Origin: Neospora caninum Liverpool
Lineage: Eukaryota; Apicomplexa; Conoidasida; Eucoccidiorida; Sarcocystidae
Assembly (NCBI RefSeq): GCF_000208865.1
Contig: NC_018397.1
Location: 2,480,001 to 2,544,000 of the forward strand
DNA length: 64,000 nt
Direction of reading: 5' to 3'
The position numbers were made by a program, and so were the translations under genes. Each line of letters opens with the position of its first letter. Position 1 is the first letter of the stretch. This document shows positions 1 to 12,700 of the stretch, piece after piece. The notes under the pieces were generated by a model. It worked only from the letters and a program-made list of their open reading frames with translations, made no database searches and was not told the origin of the DNA.

Positions 1-3000
1 GAAGACAACGAGCGCGTGGCAGGAGTGTCCCGACGCCACCGGCACCAGGAGAGAGCCATGTGTGTGGAAACGACACGAGGCGAGGTTTCTTTGCTGGTGT
101 CCCAGGAACCGAACCCCGTGGAAGAACCCCGCAGAGCCGCGCGACCGACCGCCGGTGGAAGAAAGCCGAAGACGAAAAGAGACAAAAGAGATCCGTCATA
201 CACACAGGTGGAGCACGGAACAGCAGACCCATCGTAGCTGCCGGTGCGGAGTGGGTGTCTAGCCACTAAGTTTTCGAGGACTCTCACGCGTCGGTCTTCT
301 CTGCAGACGAGGAACTCGCGCAGGGCGAATTTGTCGTGGTTCTTCATTAGCGTCGTGAAGCGTTTCTCCGCCTCGAGGCTCTCTCGACTTTGCTCCATTT
401 TCAAGACTTCCTGTTGGTTCTCAGGGCCGCCGGCTCCGCCGCCGGCGCCGCCGCCTTCCCAGTTGCGGAGTGCGATGCACATGAGGCGCATCACGACTTC
501 GTTTCTCCAGCGCATTTCGTCGAACTGGTGCCAGGGGACTAGGGCGGCTTCGCCCATGGTGACTGCAGCCCCGCTCGCGCCTTCCCCCTTCTTCCCGGCC
601 TGCACGATCCCCTTCAGGTTCTTGTCTTTCAGGAGGAGTTGCCGCCAGCGCATGTAGGGCCACACATCTGTGAACGGCAGACGCAGCGGCAGCTGCTCCA
701 GAGTGTAGCCGAACATGGGCGACGCCTGTGCGCACGACGGCTCGTCGGGAGGCAGGGACGAAGTGGGAGAGGCGCGCAAAGCAGCGAGACCATTCTCAGA
801 TGCATCCGCGTCGGATGACGCGGGGCTGGGCTTCGAGGCCTTCAAGCGAATCACCATGATCTCCCCCTAGACAGAAAAGGGGACCGACAAACACACAGAA
901 CAGTTCCAGCTGAGGAGTCTCCGGAGGTGTAGTACGAGGCGGAGACAGAGCGTGCGGACTTTGGGGTACGGGGAGAACGAACACCAGAAAAAAGAGAACA
1001 CAGGCGCCGCCCCTTTCTGGAGAGGCCCAAAGGCAGAAACAGGCAAAGGGCGGGAAAGTATCTCACGAATGCGTTGCCGGATCGATTCGATCGATGTTTC
1101 CTACGGAGAAACGAGACTGAGAGTTTCAACAAAGACAAGACCGAGGGGGACAAGCGAAACTGCTAGTGTGCCTGGAGAAAAGACAAACACCAGAAGAGGC
1201 GCGCTCTCACAGACACGCTCTGCGTGTCAAAAACTCTGTCTTGGGAACGCAAGAAGTAAATGAGATGCAGCCAGCGCAACGGTCTTCATTCCGTTTCGCT
1301 CGCAGCCTCCCCCGAATGCTCACCTTGCTCTCGTCCACATACAGCGGCCAGAACTTCACGGAGGGGGGCGGAGCGTCGTCCTCAAGAGAACCGCCTGCCG
1401 CTTCACGGAGGTTGACCAGAGGCAGCCACGAAAGGCTGTACGGGACGGGCCCTTCGATCGCTCTTCCCCACGCGGGAAGGAGACCCCACACGCGACCTAG
1501 AGAGAGAGAGGGAGCGCGCGAAACGCGAGACAAAGTCGGCACACAAGTGAACAAGCAGGGGCGAGGCGCACCGCACGGGGACGCAAGACACGGTCAGACG
1601 GCATTTCCCAGGCGCCGGGAGAGAACGCGAATTGCGGGAACAGCCCGAAGTGGTCCCGGGCAGACGAAGACCGAAAAAAAGGACGGAGGGACTCCTCGAT
1701 TCCTTCTCAAGTCCGAGGAAGAGTGGCAACGGAGGGAAAAAGAGAAGAAACACGGGGGAAGTCTGGCCGTCGTGTGTGAATCCTCATGCACTTCCGGTCT
1801 CACGGCAGGAAAACTGACGCACGATGAAAAAGGACATGAACACCACACACGCAACGCGTGCAATCGTCTGCTGCCTAGCATACACACTTGCATATATACA
1901 CGCGCGCAACAATACTCACATACACGTATATATGCGTTTACATACAAATAACCATATAAATATCCATATAAATATTCCTATATACGTAGATTTGTGTGTG
2001 TGTGAACATTGCAATGTCTGGGGCTCGCCACCGCAGGTGGGCGTGCAACGGGTGAGCAGTGCTGAGGAGCAAGGCAAAAAAAGCGTGCGTCGACACTTGT
2101 CTAGCTTCGCCAAAAAGGGGAGGGATCGAACCTGAAATGTCTTTGACGGACGGCATTCCGCCCGGGGAGATATTCACCCAGTCCAGAGGGTAGTCGAGAA
2201 CGAGAGGGCCTAGGAAAGGAGAAAAGAAGCAGAGCAGCGTCGACGTTTCTCTTCAGGAACGAACCTCTGTGGAGGTTTCACATCTCCGTTTTTCTCTTCG
2301 ATTGGCTTCCAGTGGCCGCTGCGTCTGTCGCAGCTCTTTTGCGGCGGGAGGAACACCGGCGGACGACCGGCCGGCCGAACCCAGACCCCATCTCTGCTTC
2401 GCCCACACTAGATGTCTGTGTGCGACGGTCTGTCCACAGATGCAGTTGGCCGTCGTCGCTCAACGTGTGAACTCTAGCGGACAGCTGCAAGAGCGGAAAG
2501 TTCGAGGAAACAGCGAAACGACACGTGTCTCGGCAGAACTCGGCTGGCGTTCGCTGAGTCGCGTCAGACCACACAGATGGACAGCTGCGCTCTTTTTCTT
2601 CCGACATCTTTTCGAGCATCGTGTGTGTGTGAGGGGGGTTCGACAGCCAAAAAACAGGTGAAAGTCGGCATGACAACCACAGGTCCGAGAGCTGTGATTC
2701 GATCTGTCGACGCAGGTGTCTTTGACGTGTTCTCGGTTTCGGTGCGCACCCTCGTGAATGACGTCGATCGGCGAGACGGCCTTGGCCATCAGTCCCGGGA
2801 GCTGCATGACTCGGTCTCGACAGCCAAATGGCAGGAGGTACGCCGCGCTGGGAGACGCTGGCGGCGGGTGAACGTGGAGAAGCAAGCAGTGGAAGAAGTA
2901 GCGGCTCTCTTGCCCGGAAAGGCGCCCGTTCTGTCGAGAACTTTGTCCGGCCGCAGCCACGCTCCCCAGAGCCGCAGCCGTCGTCGCGACAACCACAAAG

Positions 3001-6000
3001 AGCAGTTGGTGACTCGCACAGATGGCGACGGGGACACCGGGGAGACGCGAGAGAGAGAGTGCAATTCCGCTGGTGGCGAAGACGCGGAGGAGATCTGCCG
3101 AGGTCACAACCGCCACGAAGGAGTCTCCAACGGCCACGCCGAGCGGCCGCTCCGGCACCGGCAACGTCTTGGTCCACTGGGAGGAGTCCTGGAGAGATCT
3201 GGAGGCGGATTTCACACAAGAGGAAAGTGCCACGCCGCGCGTCGCGAAAAAGACGGCGAGGCACAGACAAGGCTCCGAGAGGACAGAAGAAGCGACAGAC
3301 GCTGGGATCCGTTTGCATGCAATGCGTGCGCCAGGGGATGCAGGAAGACGCAGCTCCACGCAACGCAGGGGACGTATCAACAAGCTGCCACCGCTCTGGC
3401 CGGCGACAAGGAGACGCACATACTCCGCAGAGAACCAAGTCTCCGGCAGGCGTGGTGTGTGCTCACCTGAATTCCACGCGGCTCGGCAAGAGAGGTCGTT
3501 TCGAGCCCACCGACGCGAGAGCGACGCCGACCTTGCTTAGTGATGCCATGCAAGCGTTCGTGTAATCTGTGATGCGCTTTCGGCTCGTCCCGGAGATGGC
3601 AGCCACGGGCGAGAAGTTGAAGATTTCCAGCGTCGTCTTGTCGCCGCTCGTCACCTTCGTGACGTGGCCATGTTGGTTCCAGAACAAGCACCTGGAAAGA
3701 GAAGGTACAGAACCGCGAGACTGCGTGAGCCGCGCGATCGGCCCCGTCGCGACGGGGGTCTGCGGGCAATTCGGGCTGCGCCTGGAAGAGAGCGAAATTT
3801 GGGGCCGGAGCAAGACCATCAGCTGACATCCAGAAGAGAGAGTGTACACATATGTGTGGCAGGCCGCTCCGAAGAAGCAAAAGATGCAGGAGACAGTTGC
3901 GGGCAAGTTGCGAGAAACGCAGAGAAACAGGCAGATTCACCACGCTCCGAAGGACGGATCCCCTGCAAACCGGAGATCCTCTCTTTGTTGCGTCACTCTG
4001 GCTAGCTCGACCGAGTCGCACCGAGCAAGACGCACTCGCGCATCACCAAAAGTTGGCTCCGAAACGCTTTCCACTCGCACGCACAAACAGTTTATCCAGA
4101 AAACCCCCCACGGCGTCAAGCGCGCCGGCCGCAGTTTACAGTTCGTACCATGGAGTCGCAGCGTCGCCGGGTTGCCTGCAGGCGCCTGGCGACACGGCGC
4201 GTTCGACAGCCCACACCGCGTCGCCGCCTCCTGCCAAAGCGCCTCCGGTCAGCAAGGCTTGGTGGGTTCGCCGGAGCCGGCGGAGCTCTGCCTGGAGTTT
4301 CGTGTTCTCTTTCTGGAGGCGGCGTGCGCGTTGCTTCGCCTCGTGCTGCTCTCGCCGGCTCTCTTTCTGCTTCGCATGCATTTGCAGAAGGATCTTTCTC
4401 ATGTTCTCGAGAAGCAAGTCTTTCGCGCCTCCGGCCTCTGGGGGACTGTCGGCGGCCGGCAGTGTCTCGGCAGCGGCTGTGTCTTTCGTGAGGAAAGAGG
4501 AACTGGAGAGAAGCGTGTGTGCGCTAGCCTCTTCTTCGTCCTGCTCGTCCAGAAGGGATTCGCCCTCGTCCTCGGAGCTCTGAGCAGGCTCGTCGTCCGA
4601 TGAAGAAAAGGCATCGGCCGCCGAAGACTCAGAGAAGTCAGAGTCCGCTTGGGAGTCCGAGGACGCGGAACCGTCGTCTCCGTCTTGCGACTCTGGAAGA
4701 ACAACACGCGGCCGACAGACGAAGCGAAATGCGTTTCTGGTGGCACTAAACCTCTCCACATGCACACACGATGGGACCAAGCGTGGAAGACAGAGACACA
4801 TCCCTTTTTCCCAGTTCTTTGGAGACACGCCTGTTCCATTACGAATGCGTTCGTTAACCAGGAACGGGAGTTACCGGAAAAGATCAAACAACTCATGCAT
4901 CTGCGGGATTCGCGGAAGCACCCGCCACATCTGTCTTGCGTACCGGTTCGTCTCCGTTTCTTCTCTGGGCGTCGGGAATGGGTGTCCCTCTTCCTCTTTT
5001 CGCGGTCGCGCGGTCCTCTGGGATGAGCGCCCTCCTCGTCCCCCGAGCCGCTCCCTGGGCCATCTCCGAACAACTGTTCCTCGTCTTCGCTTCCTTCCTC
5101 AGAACCTTCTTCCGCCTGCATCTCAATAAAGCGTCGAACCGGCGTCGAAACAGCCGCGCTCTTTCTCTCCTTCCGTCTCTTCTCTTTCTTCTCCCCTTTG
5201 TGGCGCCGGCGAGAAGAGGCACCGCTCCAGCGGGTCTCTGACTCAGCCTCTCCATCGCTGCCGTGCTTCCTCTTTTCCGGCGTGCCGGGTGCAATCTCTC
5301 TGTCTCCCGGTTGCGCAGCTCCACGTCTTGCTTCGTCTTCACCTTGTTCTCGCCTCAAACCGCTCGCGTCTCCCTCCAGGCTCTCATCCACCCCTCCTTC
5401 TCTGCCCCGCGCTGGAGACAACTCGTTTGCCCGGATGTGAGAGCGCGAGACGCTCTCCGCTGTCTGGGGTTGCATGCCACCGCGAGCAGGCGAGGACGCG
5501 GACGAGGAATTCGTCTTGTTTTTTGTAGCCACGCCCTCGGGTTTCGGCTCGTCTTTATGATCCTCGGCGTCAGCCATATGAACGTCGCCGTCGTCCTGGG
5601 TCTCAGCGCACTCCTGTTTCACTTGTTCCACTTGGTCAACACCCGAGTTCGAGCCTAGAGCGGTTATGGTTTCTTTTTCTGTTGTCTTGAGTAGCCTCTC
5701 GGATCGGATTCCCACGACGCTTATCGCGCCGTCGTCGCGAACAATGCCGACCTCGATGAGGGGGGAAAACGCTTCCTGTCCGTCGTCGCCTCCGTTGAAA
5801 TTCCGCAATGTTGAAGCCCAAGCAGCCAGATGCAAGAGCCTGTCCCCACTCGAAGAAGAGGAAGCCTTGTCTGAGGGACAAAGACGAGAAAGCCAACGGT
5901 GAGATTTTAACGAACAGGTGCGTTAGCAGATCCCGTGAAAAACACGGGAGGGCAGCAAAGACGTCGTGTCTCCTCTTTAAAACATAAACGCACGCAGCCG

Positions 6001-8016
6001 ACACCCCCCCGACAGCGGGGGCGTTGCTGACAGATCTGAAAAGAAGGCAAGTCGCGTGGTGAAACGCTGCTCGACAGTGCTATCCCGGGGGTACGCAACG
6101 TCTCCCTCACTCCGACTCTTTCCCGATCAAACCGATTCAGTACGGACTGCCGCATCGCCACGGAGGCTTCACCTGCGTCAAGACAGAAGAGCGGCTGCTT
6201 GTCGTCGAGGTTCCACGCCCGTACTGTGGACCGAACAGACGCGAGAAGAACTGAAGATTCTCGACCGCTCTCGGGGGGCCCTGGAGGACCGCATGCAGTG
6301 AGAGGGACAATCGCGACTTTGTCGAAGACGACCAGCGGATCAAAGCCGGAGGACGCGAACTCCAGAGGTTCAATCGTCATCGTCGCAGTTTTCAGCACGC
6401 GCACCGACGCGGCGCCGGGGAGAAACAGGCAGGTGCCGTTTGGATGCCTGAGAGCAGCAGCGGAAAAAGAGCGGTACAGCGATGGCGGCGACTGTGTGCG
6501 TGCGACCACGTTTCACGGCCAGTCATCTGCCGATGGAAGCCCGATATTGTATCCGCAGAGTCCCGGTGAGCCGCGGGGCGTTCAAGCGGCAGGCTCCACG
6601 GCAGGGTCATCTTCTCTCCTTCGTTCCTGCCTCCCTTTTCTCCCCAAGAGGCACGCGCACGACTTACCACGCTGTCTGAAGCGGTGCGCCTACCGCACAT
6701 GCCGAATTGAGTTGTTTGCGGAAGATTTCTTGATCGAAACACTTCGTGAAAGTCACGGCGTCGTCGCCCACCTCCGAGTCCTTGCGGCGAAAGACAAAGA
6801 GCTTCCTGGTGCTCGACGCCACTGCGATATACCGACCTTCAGGGTCGACGCTCATGTGAACGCCGCCCTCCACTGGCCTGTAGGTATACCAGACGCAACG
6901 CATCCGCCGGGTGAGGGTCAGGGCGGTCTCTGTTCCCAAACCTTGCACAGATTCAGCACGCGACTGAAGCGTGCAAACCGAATGACGACATGGCCTGCGT
7001 GGTTCTACAGAAAATGCAACTCGCTGAGGGTGCGCCTCCCGGCTTCTTCGATGCACCTGGACGCGTGCAGGAGAGACTCCCGCGCCGTGGCAAGTACGCG
7101 ACGCATGCGCGCGCCCTTGACTCGAAAAGGAAGGAGACGACTGTCGTGTGTGTGCATCAGCTGCGGATCGAGGGTGAAAAGCGGGGTGAGTCAAATCGAT
7201 CCGGAACACGGTGAAGCCGGGAAACTCCCGGCAAACCCCTTGTTCCTGAGAGGCCACAAAAACGAAAACTCACCCTAATTCAATCCGATTCCTTCTGCCT
7301 TTCTTCCACACGACAACCATCCCGTTGCTGTAAAGGACATACACCTCGAAGTGGTCCTGGTGCGCTTCATCGTCCATGGAGTCTGCGCCGGCCACGCCCC
7401 GCCGAAGTCGCGCAACGCATAGTGTTACCGGCCGCGCCATGTGGCGACACAGCAGCTGTTTCGCCACACATTTTGGAGCTGCCGGGGAGGAACTTTCGCA
7501 CGCAGCCTCGGCAGACGGATCGGCCTGTCCAGCCTGTTGCCACTCATAAAGCCACACTTGCCCGTTTTCTAGACCGACGACGAGGGGGAAGGCGGCAGGC
7601 GAGCGTTCGCGTCCTTGCTCGCGGTCCGGAAGCGGTGCGGTCTCTGCCAAATCGCTTCTCGACGCATACAGGTGGACGGGAGCAACGGCCACAACGGGAG
7701 AGCCGGCGCTTTGTGCGACCGCGATCGTGGCCGACCCTGCGACTGAAAAGGTGGCGGAGCAGTGCTCAGACGATGGTTTTTCCGCTCGGCCCACCCCATC
7801 CTGACGGAACAGGGGCTGAAGCCTTGTCACCGACGTCTGTGACCCGTAGGTCAACAAGGAACACGACCCGCCAGGCACCAGCGGCGGCCCTGGGACGAAC
7901 GCAAGACGCGGCACGGAGCCGGTCGCTGCTGGCGAGTGCACACGCGGCGCCGTTGACGGACTGTGCCAGCTCGTGAGTCGAAAAGACGGAACACCGTGAC
8001 CCGAAGGTGACGCCAT
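1..8016 (-). CDS. CTF4: Ctf4/AND-1 (WDHD1)-like replisome protein, 3' end beyond the window
   Basis: Trimeric hub that links the CMG helicase to DNA polymerase alpha and other factors at the replication fork (known for the family). Exons: 8016-7274, 6877-6668, 6447-6173, 5870-4944, 4692-4149, 3691-3467, 3198-2750, 2209-2132, 1496-1324, and 866 to an unresolved donor near 260 or beyond; each join keeps phase. Exons 1-3 and the start of exon 4 give an N-terminal WD40 propeller (about residues 1-470; YIAVASSTRKLFVF, WHPNGTCLFLPG). A charged linker and a coiled coil (about 795-865) follow. Exons 6-10 match the SepB propeller (CLFWNQHGHVTKVTSGD, LPVPERPLGVAVGDSF, LPLRLPFTDVWPY). The ATG at 8016 has a good context (CTCCATGG). 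The C-terminal region is cut by the left edge. The frame stays open to base 1, but bases 1-260 may be intron. The family assignment is firm; the last boundary is not. Confidence 0.85.
1875..1995. repeat. AT-rich low-complexity tract in a Ctf4 intron
   Basis: The tract is rich in TATATA, ACATAC and ATAAATAT motifs. It lies in the intron between exons 8 and 9 (2131-1497) of the Ctf4-like gene and explains the poor coding character there. Confidence 0.7.
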
Positions 8017-9737
8017 GGAGCCGCACTGAACAGGAAATGGCTCGCGATTTACAAAAAGGCAGCAGTGTATCTACACTGGGAGATTGGGCATGAAAGCGCA
8101 TGCGCGTGCGGAGTGGCGCCGCAACACGCAGGGGAAACGTGAATTTTGGGGAACAAAAAACAGGTGTGCATGTCTCAGGTCGCTGAGAGAGAAGAAAATG
8201 TGCACAAGACACTTAGAAAACGAGGATTCCAGCTCCGAACAGACACGTGTCTCGATTTCTCCCTCGCCGAGTCCGTGTGCGCAACGACGAAAAGGACGGC
8301 CGGGGGCCGATGAGCCAGCTCTCTCTTCAGTACTCGGGCACACGAGAGCACACACTCATCGGCTGCTGAACTTGGTTTCGAAGAAGACACACAGCAGTAA
8401 GGATGAAACACTGAGGAGCATCGGCGTTTGTCACAAGAAGCTGTTGAGTCGTTGGGAGAAACGCCTCTGTTACACGGGAGACGGGAGACTGCATGTCGGT
8501 TAGAGGGGGGCTGGCGTTTCATTTTCCGCAAGCGGGTTGGTGGAGGGGTTCGGGCGGGTGGTACCACCCCGAAACGAACGTGTGCTGGCGGCGAAAACAT
8601 CGACGTATGTATTTCTGCTGCGTACCGAAGGCCATCCTCACTTTTCGGTCATGCTTGCGTTCTCAAAAGAAGGCACAGAAGAAGAGAAAGCGGGTCCGTG
8701 ACAGTCGCTCTTTGCGGACCCAGCCCCGCTCCAGGGAACGTGAACGCTCCGCCGCCTCTCCCAGACCAGATACGCAAAGGGGCGCCGTCAGTTGCTCACG
8801 CCGTTCCACAAACCAGTTAGCCTCGCAGTTGCTGCATGTTATAGTGACGCAGAAACAAGCTGATGTGCCAAGCCTCCCAGAACAGGCGACTGGAACTGCC
8901 TCCCGAGCCAGGTCCAACTCTGTCAAGCAAAGTGGACGGAGATGGCCAAAACGACTGCAGCTCTCCCGTCATCTCTCGTTTCTGCCTTGTGCCTCCCGAA
9001 CCCTGTTCAAACGAATCTCTTCTGCGTCATTCCACAGCCTGGATGTAGCCATGCGACCAGAACAGTCCTGTGTAACACCGCGCTCAAATACTTGGAGCCG
9101 CCCAAGTCTCCAGAGAGGAAGATCACCTGCCCTCACAGTGGAGATGCCTGGTCACAGACCACTCGACAAAACGCTTGCACGGGGCCCTTGAAAATTTTTC
9201 GTCACATTAGTGTTGAGCCTGCATGCGTATTCCTGGTAAGAGAGTCTCTATGTCTGTCGGTTTATATGTGTATATAATGATGGCGGGGGAAACGGGCACG
9301 TGCACTTGGTATGTAGAGGTATCGCGTAGCCTTATTTTTGTGAACGCATACAGATGCGTGCGCTATGTTTGGGTCATCTCTGGCGAAGCCCTAGCGCTGC
9401 GGCTTCATCAATTAGGCGAGCCTTCTTAGTCAGCGTGGCCAACTGTTAGGGTTTTACGAATCCCGCTGTATTTCACACGTTTACACCCACTGGATCCGCC
9501 CCTCGTACAAGTGATCAATCCATCAAAAGAATGAAACAGATAACGCGCAGACGCAGACTTCCGCCCGCATTGAAAAGTGAAAGTACTTCCCGTTTAGTCT
9601 TCTCCACATCTGAGCGGCGCACCGTCGAACGCCGCCGGAAACTGCCGAGACGTTGCCAAGTCCAAACACTCCCCAAATCCACGCTTTCAGAACACCTTGG
9701 GGTATTTTCGACTCGACGCAACCTTTTGTTTTCTAGT
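8017..9737. other. Intergenic: Ctf4 upstream region and Ku80 3' flank
   Basis: This 1.7-kb spacer lies between two minus-strand genes. The left part should hold the Ctf4 promoter and 5' UTR; the right part should hold the Ku80 3' UTR and polyadenylation signals. The short open frames show no family similarity I recognise and lack splice-consistent continuation. I see no RNA gene or repeat. Confidence 0.5.
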
Positions 9738-12700
9738 TTATTCCACAAGATCGAGCACATCATCAACATCAACCGGATCTACTGGTTTCTCCACCGCAGG
9801 CGACGTTTTAGTTACACGCGCCTCGAGTTGTTCGTCGTAGATACTCAGGCTTCTGCTGGGATCCAGCTCCACGCGAGGATCCTCGGCATGTGTAATGAGG
9901 CCGACTTGCCTTGACTTCAACAAGTTCCAAAAGGTGCGAAAGCCGTCATCTGTCGGTTCATGCTCACGCGACAGTTCAGCCTTCAGCTCTCCGAGGAATT
10001 CATTGAACTTCGCCCCTTCGAGTTCCTTCCGGCATCCCTCCCTGAGTGCCTCGACACAAACAAGCGCCTTTCCAAGATGCTGCTGTCTCCTGAAGTTGTG
10101 CAGTCCTTCCGTGTCTAGTCCACTCGCGGATTCTGGCGGCGTTGCCAACGTGACTCCCGGCGGTCCCCCAGCCGCCCGTAAAAATCTCCAGATCATATCA
10201 GTCATTTCCTGAATTGCCTTTTCCGTCAAATCTGTTTCCTTCACCTCCAGAAGTCTCTGGAAATCCCGAACGGGATTCACACTATTCACATGCAAGGCCT
10301 TAAGAGCTTCGATCTTCTCTTGGCGCTCTTTCTCTTCCATCGCACGCTCAAGTCTCTCGAGCTCGTCTCGCCGCTCCTTCGCCACCTGTGAATCTTCCAC
10401 AGCTTTCTCCTGCTGCGCGTCTGTTCCCGCGCTGTCTCCGGACACCTTCACGTCGCGCAGAATAAGCTCTTTCTGCTTTCTGATGACTTCGCCGAGCAAA
10501 AGTTTCTGAACTTCCCTCTGCCGCCTCAATGCCTTTTGTGCTTCAGGAGCCGTTGCTTGTGGAAAGGCTGCTTTGAGATCGGCATCTACTTGCGCCTCGT
10601 CTGGGCCAGCATTTCTCTCATCCAAGGTTTCGTCAGGCCTGTCTAAGTCTGCTTCGCGCGAAGACGGTGGATTTTGCGTGAAAAGAGATTCTACGGGTGA
10701 CGAGCGATACCAGAAACTGTTCAGGACACGTCTGTTGACCTCAGCAGTTTCCACCGGATTTGGCGGTAGCTCGTGTTGTGCGTTTCCCTCTTCTCGAAGA
10801 GCCACCGGAGGTGAAGCGGGATTGTAGTGTCTGTACACCAGAAGCTGGTAGTACCGCTGGAGAGTGGGATTATGGATTTTGCGCAGATCGAGCCATTCCT
10901 TCTCCGACGCGAAGCTGGAGATGGACTGCGGCAAAAAGGAAGGAAAAGAGACAGACGAACAGGGAGGAGAGGGGGAGAGTACCAGACTTGCTGGATCAGC
11001 CGCAATTTCCATTGTCGTATTTGTCTGCCATCCCGCAGGGGATGAGGCGGAAGCCTGGAGAGCTCTACGCCTGGCGCGGACTTCCTTCCAGTCTTCAATC
11101 CGCTTTTTTCCCTCCCCGTCGCTTTCCGCAGCTTCTTCCTGCAAAGGCGTGTCCATTTCGCCCGTCTTCAGAGGCAGCGGTGGGCCGTCGGGAAGCGTCA
11201 GACTATCGATGAGTGTCTCGACAGCTTGAAGCTGGCTCGGCGTCACAGAGGGGAGAGACGGAAGCCGCAGCTCGAGCATATCTTCGGCTACAGGCAGATA
11301 AATCAAATGCAGGCCGTACGTCCAGTCGTCCTCTCTGGTGTCGTCGTCCAACTCTTCCTTTTCTCTCTTGATGGCCTCGCTCGCCTGCCACGAGTCAGAC
11401 AGCGGTCGTCGGCCGGCTTCGCGCCCTCCCACATGAGGCAAAAGCGCCACCAGCTTCGCGGGGTATCCCGCGCGCCACACGAAAGAGCAGAGCAGGACAG
11501 AGTCCAGTCGCTCTAGGGCGAGGACCAGTGACCGCAGAGCCACCAGCGACGGCCGGTTGTTGAGTGCGCACGTGACGTACTCGGCAGGGCCGAGATTCCA
11601 CCTGAAAGCCACCGTATCGGAGGAACACACAGCCGACGCCAGTGTTGCCCGCCGCGGAGCATGCGTCAGTCAAAACGCGTCTGCTGAGACCTTCCATTTC
11701 TGTTTTTCGCGCGCTCAAAGGCGCGTCAGTCGCAGCGCTCGAAGGCAACGAGCTGCGCAAAGCACCTGCACAAGTGTTTGAGCAGTTCGACTCCCCGCCA
11801 TCTTCTAGGCGGCAGCACATCCTCTGTGTCCCTTCTGCGAAGGCCCCGTCAGGACAGAGATCCGCGTGGTTCCCTCTCGCTCGCTCGTGTTCGGCGCATT
11901 TCATCTCTCTTCTCGTAAGCGTGTGTCATTTGGGAGTCTACGGGGAACTCACCATCTCTGAATTCCATCGCGCCTCGTCACACCCAGCACGACCAAACCC
12001 GCCTCCGTTTGTTCCTTGAAGGCCTGTTGCTCGACCGCGGAGACGGCGACGAGCTGTTTGCCGTATCGGTACGCATACAGGCGGTGTACGTAACCCCCAG
12101 CGGCGTCTCGCTTCGGAGTTCCTTCGTCCTCAGATTCGTCCCTCCCCAAGATGCTGATCCCATCTGGCCGCTTCTTGTCCTGTTCTCCGTACTTCACGGG
12201 CGTCCTGTCGGGGTCGTTGGCGCGGTAGTAGAATCTGTCGACTTTCACGTCTCTCCATCCGTCCTCTTCGTTTTCCGTCAGCTTCTCCCCCCTTCGCAAG
12301 ACCTCATCAGAAGCGACTGCCGCATCTCCGCGTGGAAGCGAGGATTCAGTTCTTCTTCGCGTCGCGGACTGAGAGCACGAAGACCCCACAAACACTCTCT
12401 TGCGAAACGTGGGGAGGCTCTCTTTCCGCGTCCGAACGAAAACGTAGACTGGAATCACAAAGGCCTTGGAGATCTCGAGATTCACGCGACACTTAGTCGA
12501 CAGCCGTTTCGGCGGAGAGAAGAAGGCTCGGAGAAAGGGAGAGGCAAGGAAACTCCGCAGAGGAATGAGCGTGGAAGCGAGGCGCGCTAGCGAGGGCAGA
12601 GTCGGGTGAACAGGAGAGGGAAGGCGGTCCAGACTCGCGGTGGATGGAGGACTCAAGATGGGGGGATACTCTGGCAACGAACCATCTGATGGCAACGCCA

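Noticed and set aside
2110..2140. tRNA T-loop-like GGTTCGATCC on the minus strand
   Set aside because: The flanking bases do not form the five-base T stem or an acceptor stem, and the site coincides with the exon 8 donor of the Ctf4-like gene.
2278..3438. Longer alternative minus-strand frame of 386 codons in the Ctf4 region
   Set aside because: The shorter neighbouring frame matches the SepB domain (LPVPERPLGVAVGDSF, LLRVFATSGIAL) and joins in phase. The longer frame has no similarity.
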